Both the position numbers and the translations under genes were made by a program. The notes below the pieces were generated by a model, which saw only the letters and a program-made list of their open reading frames with translations, did no database searches and was not told where the DNA came from. From assembly GCA_023846275.1 (NCBI GenBank), contig CM043877.1, positions 15,545,107 through 15,609,106 of the forward strand: a stretch of DNA of 64,000 nt, written 5' to 3'. Source of the DNA: Vanilla planifolia (lineage: Eukaryota > Streptophyta > Magnoliopsida > Asparagales > Orchidaceae). How positions within the stretch are numbered: the stretch's first letter is position 1; every line of letters starts with the position of its first letter. This document shows, in pieces, positions 27,401 to 41,500 of this stretch.

Positions 27401-30400
27401 ATATGTAAAGTACTATAATTATATACAGATAATTGGCTTTATGTTTTTATATTTTCTTTACTTTCTGTTTACCTTCTTATCTTTTTAAGGATTTGACTTA
27501 GAAGAAGACTTGTTTTATTAAAAAAATTATGCATGTTTAGGAACATGTTATTGTACACTTAAACAACTCGAATGAAAGCTCTTTTAACTCATATCTTAAA
27601 TACGTTGTTTTAGCATAACCTTTACCATTTTAGACAATTTTATGTCATTTTAATTTAAACATTTGCTTTCTCTTTACTAAACCCCTTTTTCTTTTTCTCA
27701 TTTCATTTTTATATGTTTTTCTTATCTTTGTCTTATATATTCATTATCACAAAATTACTCTAATAAGTAAAGGTAATAGATCATTCATGTTCAAGCATTT
27801 CTTGCATATGTTATGATGATATAAAAAATACATAATTTTTACCATCATTCATAAATTTTATTTTTTTTATCATCTCTTAAATTTATAAATTTTAGTATCA
27901 TTATAAATAAAATCATCTTCTATGTATATTATGCACATTTCATGCATCTCTAATTTAACATTTTTAATCAATCAATCAATCAAAATTTTTATCTTATGAT
28001 ACACATTACAAATAATCATATGCACATAAGTATTAATTTTTTCTTACCTTTTGAAACCAAGTAGTGATTTTACTAAGGCTCAAATCTTGCTTAATTCTTT
28101 TGTTTGCTACAATACCTAAGACTTTGTTTTTCTTGGTTTTATCTTTGCCTTTTACATAACTCAACCCCAAATCTCTTGGAAACTCCTTCACTTGTTCTTT
28201 TTTTTCTCTACTGACTATGGCCATGTGTTGCATCTCTTAAATTCTTTTAAAAAAACTGTCATGGCCAGCACCTTATTTATACATGTTCTAATGACTTTTC
28301 ACATGCTTGGCCTTTCAAATATCTCTAACAGTTATGTCCTTTCAAGTGAATGTCTTTTCACCTTTTAACCTTTAATTTACAAAAACTTCTCATCGATTAA
28401 ACTTGCCCTCATCTTAGTTTTTTTAGCAGTTTGTCGTTTCGGGTTTATGTTATGTGTAGTTTTTACTAATCATATAGGTTTGATTATCATATTCATACTG
28501 TACAATTCTCAATCCTATATAGATCTGTCTCAAGTTCTTCATATCGTATTGTTACAATCCTACTATTATACAAGTACGATATTGTAATTCCTCTTGCATC
28601 TTATTGACGATTTTCATTTATGATGTTAATTTTCACTGTATTGTACTATACATTGTCAATAATTGTGTTGTATGACACTTTTTAACTGACTATTTGCTAC
28701 CAATCATTATGTCGTATCATATGATATTGCTTGTAGTACTTGTACAATCCGTTTCCTATAACTTTTATTAAGTCATAATTGATGACAATTCATCCTTATG
28801 TCTTGATCATATTATTATGATTATTTCACGTATCTTTATTTGGAGGTTTTCACACTAAGACATTTCATTTTCTTATGGCTTAATTTTAAGGTATGATATA
28901 CTTCTGTTGTACTGTACAATCTAATACTTTTCTGAATTCTCTTACCCATTGCTATACTAGTGCATTTGTATTGTCGTACGTATATGATATGGTGTTGGGC
29001 TTTACACTTTATTGTACTTATACTTTTGAGTTCTTCATTTTATGCAATGTTATATTGTTTACTGATTGTTTACTCTTATGCATTAATGGCTTAGTATGGT
29101 TTCATGGTCATCTTGTATGATCCTCAGCTTACTTTGTATGTTCATGCTCTTCCCATGTTCATTCTCTTTTTTCCTAATCTTACCATACAATATTCTATCG
29201 TTAAACAATATGATAAACCTCTTTCTTATTTAAAATTATCAAACTGCTTCGACTCATGGCCAATTACGCTCTATCGTACTTGTACGTTGTCATAATCGTA
29301 CTTGTATGACCTAATCTAATCTTATACATCTGTTCACTCAATTAATTCTCATTTTATCATATTATATAGTATTATGATGTTGTATCGTACTATACCTTAA
29401 AACATTAGAACATTCTTAAAAAATTTCAAAAAATTTATAAAGATTCTCATAATATATTTTAATAAAACTCATTATTTTATAATTCTTTCATTCTCAAGAT
29501 TATCAATCATTTTCAATATTTTCATATTCAATATCCTTTAATTTAAATTTACTAAAATTTTTTGTTCCCATCTTTGAGAGCTTACACTTAATTATTACTA
29601 TTCAAAAATTAGGAGTTGGATATTTTGGAAATTTGAAGAACCTAATTGTGCATAGTATCAAATTAGAGAGACATGTGTTATTTACACAAATTAAAATTTA
29701 ATATGAAATACAAATATCAAAAAAACCTTTGTTAAACCATGATAATAATAACATAGAAGATTGAAAAGTGAGTTACACAACAAACTTGCAATGTCATTTA
29801 AAGTTTTGCTCATTGTTGTTGCGAATGATAATTAAATTTGTTAGTCTTATGAGCTCAAGTTGGTTCAAACATGTTTTGATAATAATAACATCATTAAGCG
29901 AATTCTAATCATCATCTAATTGATGCATAGGATAATTAAAACAAGCAATCAAAAAGGAAGATCCATGAAGCTCAAAGTGCTTAAAGTTGATGGTGGATCT
30001 ATCATGAAAGCTATGAAAGCAAAAATGGTAAAGATCAAGTGTCATGATAAAGATTAATTTTGGGTGTAATGTGTGTTAGAATTATGTATAAATTGATCTA
30101 GTAATTAGCTTAGTTGCATTACATCTATCATAGTTTTCAAACTTAAAAAAAGTGATTTTAGCATGTTCATGGAAATTACAAAATAAGCACAATTTTACTC
30201 TATCGCAAATTTGAAGACTTGTACTGGACAAGCTAACAAAAATCTAAGTTTTAAATTTTCAAGGAGTCTTTTATAGATGGACCCATCAGATTGTCCAGTC
30301 AGCCATATGATAGAGCCTGATGAATATTAGACTTACGGAAGAAATGGATCCGATAGTTAAGAATTTTGATTGGCTTGTTGGTAGGTCAATGAGATTGTTC

Positions 30401-33400
30401 GATACCCAATCTGATAACCAATTCAATGAAATGAATCATTTGAGACTTTAGTCTAATAAGATGGATAAAATGATAAAAATTTATGCCTATGTTAGATGAT
30501 TATTGAATTGTTCGATAGGAGACTAATGATCGGTCTGACCGTCTAATAAATATTTATAAAATCAACATTGTGCCCGAGTGTCTAATTAAAGGTGATTGGA
30601 TAGTCTACTAAACCATCTGATAGGTCTAGAAAAAATGAGTTTCTATTAAAAGCTCATCAGATCATTCGATGGATGGTTTGATGAATCTAAATAAGTGAAA
30701 ATGTGAACATTGAAGCATCTGATCACATAATTGGACCATCAAATAGGTCTCAATGGCTATTTTATATGAACATTTTCTAGGTTGTAGTCTTTCTAAACAT
30801 TTAAAGGAACATGAGGAAGATTAGGGAGGTCAAAATATGTGGCAAGGAATGTTGATTAGGCCTGACCTTATAGTACACAACACAATGCTTATTTTCTTAC
30901 ATTGAAATTCTAAAGAAAAGGCTCATTACTACTAGCTAGTGAGAAACTCTCAAGATTTGAAAGTTTTGCATCTTAATAGTTTCAATTTAGTAAGTTTTAA
31001 TTATCGTATTTCATATGCATATCATGAGGCAAATGTTATAAATATAAGATTATTTGTAAATTCAATTGTGTAAGAGTTTGTAAGATTTTTTTTTTGTTTT
31101 ACAAATATTGTAAAAACTAACTTCAAGCCTAGACTGTGAGGCAAGTGAGATAGCCTACTTTGGAACTTTGTGTGAAGGTGAGATGGCCCATTCCAAAGCC
31201 ATATGTGAAGGTGAGTAGGAGATTTAATCTTAGCCTCAGGAAAAATATAGGTCGTAAGTGGTTTCTTGACTAGTTGTGGCAAAGGAGGGAAGAAAGAGAG
31301 TAGGTTCAAAACTAGTTGACTCTAAGAGTGGATATAGGTTTGCGTGAATAAAAGTCAAACTACCTAAAAATCTCATTGTTCATCTTTTTTGTTGTTTTTT
31401 TTTCGTGGCATTTTATCTTGTTGTGTTTCTTAAACCACACTTAAAACATTTTACTCCATTATAGGTTTAGTTGAGAATGTGCTTAAAAGTTTCATTGCTA
31501 AAAATTTTCACCTAATTCACCGCTGCTTGGGTATGCCAATGGGACAAATTTTCTTCATCAATAGAAAAAGAAAATAAAATAAACTTAACGTGCATCTATA
31601 ATGGCAATAAAAACATCCAAAAATTGAAGATTGCTCAAAATTGTGAGATTTTGCATGAATAAAAATCAATTTGAACTAGTTTGAGCCAAATCATGGCCCA
31701 CTCATTGGCTCAAATCTGATTTGGAGCCATTTTTTTTTGGTTAGCTCAAGATTCAATATAAGATGTCTTGAATGTAAATTCATACAATAAATGGGTTGTT
31801 AATTCTCCAATGACATAACAGTAAGAACCCATATCCAAAAAGAATTGTGAAAGTTGGGGGCCAAATCTTGTTATGTGCATTATTGTAATAATGGCTTAGT
31901 GGATGATCCATCCCCTTGCTTCATTGACAAACGTGGTTAGTTTGAAACCCATGCCTCATAATTTTGTTTCAATTTCTAACATAATAAAAAATAAATCAAG
32001 TTGGTTCAAAATTGATTAGCACTCGAGTTGAACTGGCTCAACTCAAATTGATTACAAGTTTGAGTCAATTTCGAATCAAGGAGAAATCAAAAATTTTTTG
32101 TTCAAATTGAACCAAAGTTGCTCAAACTCAAATCAATATCACATCTATGTAAACATGCATGATATTCAGCTTATATAGATCCTTCTCTATTTGTTTCTCT
32201 CAGTTTTTTTCTTTTCATAGGGTTCCATTTGCATGTCTTTGATGTGTTGCACCCATGTTCTGTGTTTGTTTGTACAGGTTCGCATATTTTTGCAGGAAGC
32301 TTACGCACTTTCAGAGAAATGGGGTAGAATACCTGTGGTGCTTGCTGGTGATTTCAATAGTACTCCACAAGTATGTTGCTCTTTCCGCATTTTCCTCTAT
32401 TAGTAATCTAATCAGCTTTATGATGCTATTAGTTAACTTCAATATTTTGTTTTTCTAAAAGTGTTGCTATTAATGACAGCATCATTAATCTCTTTAAATA
32501 TACAATTTAAAATTTTGCATAATTTTTGGTTCCTATTTGTAAGTTGTCATACTCTTGTTGATTTTTTTATGTATTTCTTGGGTGAAAATGAGAGAAATGA
32601 AATTTTATTTCAATCACAATTTCATTTTTGATATTTGAATGAAAAGAACTTAGAAGAAACTTAATTATCCAAAAAGTTAGATACAAATTTTCATTCAACC
32701 AACATTATCATGTACTGTGCAAAATATAAATAAAATAGTTTTACCATTAAACTGTTGAGACATGTTATATCAATGTTAATTTGTTAAATATTAATTATAT
32801 GTTAAAATAACATCGAATCTTTTTAAAATTCTTCAAATTAACCCAATAAAGATAAATCCAATTACATTTGATTTTCATTTTTCTATTTTTTTTCTTCTGT
32901 TAGGATTTCAATTTTCATTATGATACTATAAAGTGATAACTCGCATTTTTTAAATTTGTAAAGAAGAGTTCTATTAATGAAAAAAATATTAATGCGTGTA
33001 AATACACTACTAGAATTTATTGATCTTTTCATTCCCATTTTTTAGTAGTCACACTCCATTTGATCTTTTATGTTTGGTTTGAGTGAAAATGAACTAAAGG
33101 AAATCTTTTTTCTATCATAACTTTATTGCTGTTGTTTGTATGGAAAGAATTTATCTGCAAAAATTAATTTGTAAACTGTCCAAGTTTCACTATCATGCTG
33201 CATTATGGGAATTTTACCCAAACTTAATAGGTGTATTATATTAATGAAAATTGTTAAATCAAAGTAGTATGTTTGAATAAAATCATATTTCTTACATTTT
33301 TAAAGTCAGCCAAAGAAGTTAGATATATTGAATTTCACTTTACTTTCATTTTCTTTTCACTTTGTTTTTCTATTTTCGTTTTCTTTCATTTTATCCAGAC

Positions 33401-36400
33401 CAAACATTGTTCGAGAGTTCTCTATTTCAACCCATTTTTACTTGTTTGGTATAAATGTGTTAACAGTGCATTTGTAATGATATGATCATGAATCTTGGGC
33501 TTTCTGCTTTCCCACATGCAGAGTGCAATCTATGAGTTCTTATTGACATCAGAGGTGAATATGCTGCATTTTGGTCAGTTTAGGTTCCTTACATTAGCTT
33601 GCTTGTTTCTATTCTCTACTCTCTCTATCTGATAGCCACAACAGTTTAAACAAAGTACAAGATTACTTTATACTCTTCATGGGTCCGTTTCAGCTGAATA
33701 TCACACAGCATGACAGGAAAAGCCTATCAGGACAGGAAAGATTAAAACACAGCTTTCATGACCTCTATAGGTAAATGAATTGTATTTCTTCTTTTTTCCT
33801 ACAATGAAAAATGCATTCTTTTCTACTGAATAGTAGCCTTTTTTTATGGAACGGCTAAGCTTTCTTAAAAATTCTTTGATGTCTTTTGTTTTCAGCTGCA
33901 TAAGTTATTGCTGGACGGACGAAGAAATAAAAAATGCTAGTGGCAACTCAAACTGTACCATACTTACGCATCCTTTCAGATTGCACAGCTCGTATGCTAG
34001 TGTCAAGGTACCGATGTGTTTAAGAAATTTTTTATCATTTCTTACATCAAAAGGCATTTGCAGTGGTAAGTTCAAAGTCTCAGTTTCAGTGTACCATTTT
34101 TATTTTAATTATTTTTTAATTTTATTAAACATAAGTTTGAATTATTCGTAAATTTAAAAAAATAAAAAAATCGATTGAAAGTAGACAAAGGGGCCAAAAC
34201 TTCCCAAAACATGCTTAAACTGAAAACCATTATGTATTGGCAATCTAAACGCCTTATCCATCTCTTCTCAGGGTAATGGGATGACCAGGAGTTATGGTGG
34301 AGAACCATTTGCTACTTCTTATCACTCCAAATTTATAGGAACTCTCGATTATATTTGGTGTGCCTACTTTTATGTTTTGTTGGTTTTTGATGCATGGCAT
34401 GTATTTAAAGAAGTATAAACCATTATATTTTAATCATCTTTTTTTGGGTTTCATTTTTTGTGAAGGTATTCAACAGGCCTTGAATGTGCAAGGGTTCTTG
34501 ATACACTGACGATTGCTTCATTGAGAGGTTTAGGTGGTCTCCCAAATAAGGTAGCATGCCTGTTATTAGATTCTCTTTTTAAGACCTTGAATTTTCAATT
34601 GTAAGATTTAAATGGCATTCAATGTTCTTACAGCGGTTTAATAATCTTATTGGAGTTTATGCTCCTTTCATGATATGATATTTTGAGGTAAAGGCACTCA
34701 CTAAGTAGGCTAATGCTGTTGATTGAAGTTTGTTGATTTGTTTTGGCTTTGCTTTGGCTCAATCCTAATAATACACAGTTTTTCTTCTTCTCTAATTTTG
34801 TTTTTTTTTTTTTTCTAAATCTAGTCATTAAGATTACATAGTTAATATCCATGACATGTCAGAGATATGATTGATTCCTTATATTCAACTGCAGGTTTTA
34901 GGATTTAATCAGCATGGGATTGTCAACAGCATGCATATGCCCATAATATCATTCAACCTTCATAGTTTAAGTTTGTTGCAATTTGTTTTTGGATGGATTA
35001 TTAGTTTATGTTCTACGAAAAGTTTTGATTGTGATGGGAAATTTTTTTTGTTGAGTCATAAGCTCGAACATTCAAGAAGTTTTCAATTTGGATTAATTTA
35101 AATTGAGGCTTGGTTTTGGTTTAACTTGATTTATTTTTATTGTAGGCTGAAGTTGAGGTTTTGTGCCTTCAAATGATCTTTGGAGTGATTCTTGACATAC
35201 GTTAGAAAAGTTATGATGATGAACTTTCACACAAAGTTGGTGCTTAGGACCATTTGGCCTATGAACAAGTTGGGTTTGGATTGCTTTGGCCTGACCCATA
35301 TGAATGTTCTAAAATGTGCTACTATAATTCCAAATTTGCAAAGTAAAAAACCCACACACACAAGATGATGTTATAAGTAAGAAAAGAACTCATTTATGCA
35401 TGCATATGGCCAGATGTAATGGTGTTTAATGAGTGCAAAAGTAATGGTTCTACATTTATCACAAGCAGAATGGGGTCGTTGCGACACAAAATAGGGGTTG
35501 TAGTCCTATTTTAATGAACTGCACATGATGTCAAATCAAAAACCAAGGTCAAGGGTTGGCTTTAGAATTTGTTAAGCATTCACATTAGTTTAATTTATGC
35601 TTAGATGTTAAAACCAGATCATGTCAACCCCGACCCGAATCTGACCCAACAAGTTATAAGTGGTTTGGTTTTGCAGCCAAAAGATGTGCCATCGAAGTGA
35701 TTACTCATGCCAGATCACGATTGATCTATTAGGACCATGTCCATCTTTTTTACATTGTAGGCCTTCTTAATTTGGTTTGGTTAAGATAGCTCTTGGTATG
35801 ATTAGAAATCATCACTTTTTCTCATCATTTGGTATCCTAGTCTATACTTCAGAAAAGGGTAGTTAAATTAGCATTTTTCAGATTGACATTGATTAGTTTT
35901 AAATTGGTTTTGCATTGAACTATATTACAAATCGTTTTTATTTTTATGTGGATAGATTTCAATTTGAGCTGGACCATATTGCACCAAGTGGATCAACTAG
36001 TATTATTTTGATTAAATTAAGATGATATTTCATTTATTGATTAGTTGGTTCAATTGGACTTCAAATGGCATTCTTGAAAGGTCCTTCCACATTGGACCAG
36101 GTTAGCAATTACAACTAAGATTGGTTTTGCTTCAATTCATTGCATATGATGGGCATTGGATTGATTTTGTATTAAACAACTTGATTCCATGTTTAGTTCG
36201 CAAAGCTAGGTTCCTGGTACTCATCGAATATTGTCATAGGCATCAGGAGCTAGTTTGATGTTTATAACTCATGAATTGAATGACCAGCTGTGGAATCAAA
36301 TCATTGAGATTGCTGGAGAACTCGAGAGAAACTCAAAGTTGTAGAAGCAAGGGAACTATGACTACAGATTAGGGATGAGGGAAGTACTTATATTGCAATA

Positions 36401-37940
36401 TGGGATAAGAAAAGGTTGTCTAATAGTGCACATTTTCACCAAAAAAACCTTCACGATAAAAAAATCAAATGTCCAAATACCAATCATTTGTACTTTCATT
36501 TCATAGCAAACATTTATATAGAGTATAATACAAATCTTAAATCCAGAAACAAAATAATGAAAATGTCTTTCTTCATAAAAGAAATACAAAAAAATAAAAA
36601 AATATGTAAAAAAATAATAAAAACACTATAAAGCTTTATACATGATCTTTTGTAACTCAAACAAAATAAAAATGTCACAAAAGTAAAGAAAACCCTATAA
36701 AAATTTATTGGATTAACTCAGCATCATGTTGATGCAACTTGATTTGCATCATGAGGCTCCTAAGCCTTTCTTTGTTTCAAAGTTTCAGCTATTGCATTAT
36801 GAACTTACTTGATTGTGTTTGGACATAGTTCTCTAGATAGGATTGTCTGAAACCACAAGTGGTGAATCTCATAAAAATTCAAGGAACCTTAAACTATCAT
36901 TTTTATTTTATACAACTCTAAAAAAATCGAAGGTTGATCGTATCTTTATGCATCTATTTCATTTCAAATAAAGTTCTTTCCAATTTATCAAATGTCACTA
37001 TGCTTTGACCATACTATCCAATGTCACTAATTTCAATATATTCCCAAGTTATCTCAGATACTTCAAGCTCATTAGTACAAAGTTTTAGGCTTACTTTTCT
37101 CTTTGCTGCCTTACAGTTACATGAGACACAGTAGCTCATGATGGTCTCATGGATCAACTTGATCAATGTTTGCTTGGATTCAAATATTGCACTATTACAT
37201 GAAGTATTTATTATAATGTTTTGATTCATTTACCAAATCTGATCTGCTTCCTTTCTTTCTCCTCCCTTTTCCTTAAGACATCTCTTCGTTCTTTTGTCTT
37301 CCTTATTAGTGACACAGGAGTGACTGTGATGCACAAACTAGGGTATGGAGATGCAGCCATGGTAGAAACCTTTTCTTACTCATTTTTCTCTCTTCTCTTG
37401 TTCATTTTTCTCTCCTTTTTCTTCCTGCTATATAACTCTCTGCTTGCCTTCCTGTTCTTTTTCTTCCTGTTATTATATGCCCCTAAAATCTTATTAACAT
37501 ATCTGCAAATTAAATTAATGGCATTTGCATTTATAATTATGTATGCATAAATTATATATATTATTTACTTAATTACAAGCAAATTATTTAATTGATATGA
37601 AAGGTTCAGTCATCCTCTATTCCTGCATTTAAAGCAATAACACATTTCAAAACTCCCTAATTTGATTATGGTTCAGCAATCCTCCTTCAGTGAGATCCAT
37701 AAGCTGCTTTGTTAGTATAACTCAAACCTGCAAGAATTGCATGTGACATATCTATCTTCCTAACTATAGTTCTCTTTTTCTTTCCTTAATAGTACTTTTA
37801 ATTGTTCTTCTCACTTGCAGACTATAGGAAGTGATCACCTGGCTCTCGCAGCTGAGTTTGTCTTCAACAGCAGATCTACAGGACCAAATTTATCAAGTGA
37901 AGCAGCTGAAAAGGAAGGAAGCCAAGGAGAAGATAACTGA
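21415..37940 (+). CDS. carbon catabolite repressor protein 4 homolog 3-like (EEP-family nuclease/deadenylase)
   Basis: Thirteen exons: 21415..21640, 23627..23790, 23876..23941, 24039..24091, 24164..24245, 25402..25494, 32278..32370, 33522..33554, 33694..33770, 33896..34007, 34272..34357, 34466..34550, 37821..37940. They total 1290 nt (429 aa), all in phase. Residues 1-75 are Arg/Ser-rich with few acidic residues early, possibly an organelle transit region, and include RRWYNPERH. The endonuclease/exonuclease/phosphatase fold follows with its metal-site motifs: SHNILG (Asn84), LQEVD (Glu131), GNIHVL (His214), GDFNSTP (Asp253, Asn255) and GSDHLAL (Asp395, His396). The family shortens mRNA poly(A) tails or degrades RNA; the actual substrate here is unknown. 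ATG 21415 is preferred over in-frame ATG 21379 for its acaATGGcg context. Intron 2 is GC-AG. Length matches the roughly 430-residue plant family. Confidence 0.93.
23791..23875 (+). other. GC-AG intron (intron 2 of the CCR4-like gene)
   Basis: Exon 2 must end at CAG (the Q of CLQ) and exon 3 begins GAAGTAGAT, restoring the conserved LQEVD motif. The 85-bp intron between them begins GCATGT and ends TTTTTAG, so its donor is GC rather than GT. The junction is phase 0. Confidence 0.88.
25495..32277 (+). other. 6.8-kb intron 6 of the CCR4-like gene
   Basis: GT-AG intron (gtattc...tgtacag) between exon 6 (ending LGQ) and exon 7 (starting VRIFLQEA). It contains a GTAC-rich tract (28441-29400), a probable solo LTR (29839-31546), an unrecognised minus-strand frame of 66 residues at 28033-28233, and a tract at about 31655-32120 with repeated TTGAGCC/GGCTCAA words that may be an eroded MITE. 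The rest is plain AT-rich sequence. Confidence 0.85.
29839..31546 (+). mobile_element. probable solo LTR of a SIRE/Maximus-type Ty1/copia element (fossil)
   Basis: A block of about 1.7 kb beginning TGTTAGTC and ending GGGACA (TG...CA). The start, with 'gttttgataataataaca', and the end, with a 'tttcacctaattcacc' tract, resemble SIRE-type LTR ends. The middle (30270-30750) carries many diverged copies of a short CATCTGAT/CAGATTGTCC-like motif, common in such LTRs. AAATT precedes it and AATT(T) follows, a possible 5-bp target duplication. No internal retroelement coding sequence adjoins, so it looks like a solo LTR of moderate to old age. Confidence 0.5.
34551..37820 (+). other. 3.3-kb last intron of the CCR4-like gene
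   Basis: GT-AG intron (gtagcat...cacttgcag) between LPNK and TIGSDHLAL. It contains a splice-flanked 52-nt segment (37310-37361) after a long pyrimidine tract, which may be a cryptic exon, and an unrecognised minus-strand frame (37014-37229). Otherwise AT-rich without clear features. Confidence 0.8.
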
Positions 37941-38554
37941 GGACAAACTGCTCTTCTTTTGTAAACAATTCATCATTTGGTTGCTCCTTTTATAGAATGT
38001 AGGAGATAAAAGGATTTGTTTGAAGTTGATTCCTAAGTCCTACATGTAAGCTTTTTGTTGATATCAGATCCTGCAATTGCTTGCCTTGCATATGCAAAAT
38101 TGTTTTAAAGTACATTTTGTTTGCATATGCTATTGTCTTACATCCAAATGTTACCTTACTCAGCTTATAATGTTAATGATTTTATGAAATATATAATTTT
38201 TATAACAATTATAATTTAATAGTCAATAACTAGTTCAATACAGTGTGAACATATAATAATCATAATTAATTTTACATGAACAGCAATCAAAATGAATTAT
38301 TTAGAACACCCAAAAATGGTTCATGAATGCTATTTTAGATGAATATTACAAGGTAAAGTTTTGGTTAAATATGTGGAGAGAGGCTGCCGAAATGCTGATC
38401 TTAAACACTAACATCAAATGAAAGTGAGAACAGAACAACAACCATGCAGCAGTTAGCAGAAAACCTGCAGAATTTGCAGAGCTGTGCTTCTCACCATCCA
38501 TTCTCCAGCCTGCAGCTCATCGTCTCCCTTCTCCATCCCCATCACAATACACCC
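37941..38554. other. convergent 3' intergenic region, CCR4-like gene and ALMT gene
   Basis: 614 bp between the stop codons of two genes that point at each other; it must hold both 3' UTRs and poly(A) sites. No canonical AATAAA was seen close after the nuclease stop, only AT-rich variants. Confidence 0.6.
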
Positions 38555-41500
38555 TCAAAACCCAATAAACTTCTTCACCCTTGTCCAGAAGCCCGGAGCA
38601 ACAGCCGGCCCCAATTCATCCACTGCATCCTTGAACTTGGCCTTCTCACTCAGCTCATTGAAAGCGTCGACAACATTCTGAAGCCTTGCCACGAACTCGA
38701 TCAGGAGGGAGGCGAATGTTGCGAGCGATAGAGCACTCGCACTCTCGTAGGTTTTCGACTCCTCTTGGACCAGCTCATCGTTGTTGAACGATAGATTTGC
38801 GGGCCACGATGCCTGCTGCCCGAGCATTGGTTCAGGGAAGCGGTCCGGTGCCCGGAGGGATGGGTCAAGCCCCATGTTGTGAACATCCCAACTCTTGGAG
38901 AGATGGAGGGACCGGAGGTCGAGCACGGTCTCGCTATGGGATTTGATCCCGAGGGGCTTCAGCACTGTTTCGACGATGCCTGGAGAGTCGTGGAGGTTGT
39001 CCTGGTCTTCTCCCGGTCGTCGTCCGATCTCCCAGAGCTCTGCATTCACGAGAAGGTAAGACCGTCGGTCGATCTTATGCTGCAGGTCCTCAGCCGCTTC
39101 GTGGATGTTGAGGAGGATGTCTGTGGGGCTTAGCTTCGTCATTGTCTTGACTTTGTTGCCGAGTTCACGGAGGACTTTGGCGCCTTCCATGCCAACTCTC
39201 TGCAGCTCGGCACGAAATACTTGCCTCCTTTCGGGTGGCGCCTACAACATGGTGTTCAAAAGAATACTGGTACTGAACTATGATACACAAATAAACTTAG
39301 TAGCAACATTTGATGGCACATTCATCTTCAAATAACACAATCATCTTCAAATAATCCACAAACTATTGTGGATCTGTAGATGGAGAAGGGTGGATTTCAC
39401 CTATGTGCCATTTTGATTGATTAAATACCCACAAAATAAAGAGAGAGATTACATCAAAACATTTCTTCATTTTTATTCAGATTACCAATCATTTCTTGGT
39501 TGAATGTTCAAAGAACTCTGAAAGGAATCAACTTCAACGGATGCTATAGGATTGGTGAATACTCATGTCAGATGAGAACTCTACAAACAAATGTATCAAT
39601 CCAAGAAGGAATCCATTGATCATTGTTGATGAAATATTAAACTGATCAATGAATAAGTTAGATGTTATGGAAAAGTTGTATTTTACTATGTTGTTGAGAA
39701 ACACTTGATAAAATAATTATCATTGTGAAATTATATAAGTATCATTTGTAACATCTCCCAAAGACTATAACTGAACTGGTTAGCATTCATGAATATAATC
39801 TTTAAAATATTCCTATTCTACATTCAGAAGGAAACAATGAAAAAAATACTGCAATTACTTTGATTGATACAGAGCAAAACTCAACCACTAGAATACAGGT
39901 AGGGTTTTTTGAAAAAATTACAAATAAGGTTTTGTCTTCTGTAAGCACATCTATTATAATAGAAGATGGATTGCAATTTACACTTGACATGGCTCAATCT
40001 TAAATGGACTGAAGCATTCACCAGCTAGGTAGTAAGTTAGGACATAGAATCCATTAAAGTCATAATTTGATGAGAGTTTAAACCAACGATTGAAATTTAC
40101 TTGAAAATCAAATTGGGTTTTAACATGATTCAAGCTCAAATCAAAGTGATTCAATAATGTCAAAAGTACAAAAAAAATTGACTCAAACCATACTGCAAAT
40201 TGATTTCAAGAGATGGTTCAATTAGCTTGATATGCCTCAAAACTGAATCACTTGTACATATATAAATGTGTTTAGATGTACATATGTGTAAGGCTATATA
40301 TAATGCTCTAAGCATGCTTGACTAAGCATGTAAATGAATAAAGCTATGAAAAGCATAATAAAATATATCGATGCTTTTAGCATGCTTGAATACATAAATT
40401 ATTTATGATCAAGTATTTAAATTAAAAAATTGAAAATTAATCTAAATTTAGAATGTTGTTACTTGGATGGAGAGTAAATCAATAACAAACATGTCAAGCC
40501 AAATTGAATCAAGTTCATATCAAAACTTTCAATTCTAAGCATGGAACTGATACAGAGAGAACCAAACAACTTCAATCCAATCACTATTCACAATGGGATT
40601 GGCTTAAGATCGAATAGTTAACTACTCCAAAAAATTTAGGTTTTCAATTTCAAAATGCAACAAGGATTACAGCATGAACGGTGCTGTCATTATCCAAGCT
40701 TCAAAGTAAAGTTACACCTAAATACAAAAGAAATGTTGTTACTAATTTAATTCAGATTTAGCCTTTAATTTCAAAGAAAAACTTTTGTCACATAGTTGGT
40801 CTTACTAATATGACAAAGCAAACTAAGAAAGCGGCAAATTGAATAACAAAAACAACTAAAATCATGCAAAAAAGCATGTTACCTGGATCTCTGATAGTAT
40901 ACAACCATGCAGTGCCATGACCATAAATGCAGAATGCCTTAATGCTCCACTAAGTTTAACATAGCTTTTCCATGGATATCTAAGCATCTTGAAACGACCA
41001 TGGGGTGGCTCCCATATAGCAAACCCTAGCTAAAAAGATAGAAAGCCAAGTGAGAGAAAAATTCACAAATTTTGAAATCACTACACATAAATAAGCACAG
41101 GGGAGTATATCTTACGAGGGATTCCTCCTTAGACGTCGCTTCAACTGCCATCCTATACCCGCTATACAAAGGATCATCAGAAGCTTGATAAGTAAGGATC
41201 TTTGAGGGAACTCTCTCGTACTCGACACAATTTAGATATCCATTAACACAACCTAACGAAATAAGAAATTCCCCAACTTGTCAAATAAATTTGATTGGTC
41301 TTAAAGCTATATAGAAAATGCTCAAATAAACTATGAAACAAATAGCATCTCAAAAAAGTATAGAATGAGAAAATAATAGGGGGGGCAAAAAGAAACCTTC
41401 CAAGGATTTGGCTACACCCATAAAATTCTTCACCACTAAGTTGTGCAGATCCTCCCCCGCCCAAATCGGATAGATACAAATATTGACACTGAAACCAATT

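Noticed and set aside
28033-28233. Lys-rich 66-residue minus-strand frame in a CCR4 intron
   Set aside because: No recognisable domain or splice partners; it may be transposon debris, and I could not support a gene.
37014-37229. 71-residue minus-strand frame with several Cys (SYCVSCNCKAAKR)
   Set aside because: Lies in an intron, matches no family I know, and is short; probably chance or an old repeat.
38879-39133. Plus-strand open frames opposite the ALMT last exon
   Set aside because: Antisense shadows of a well-supported conserved coding exon.
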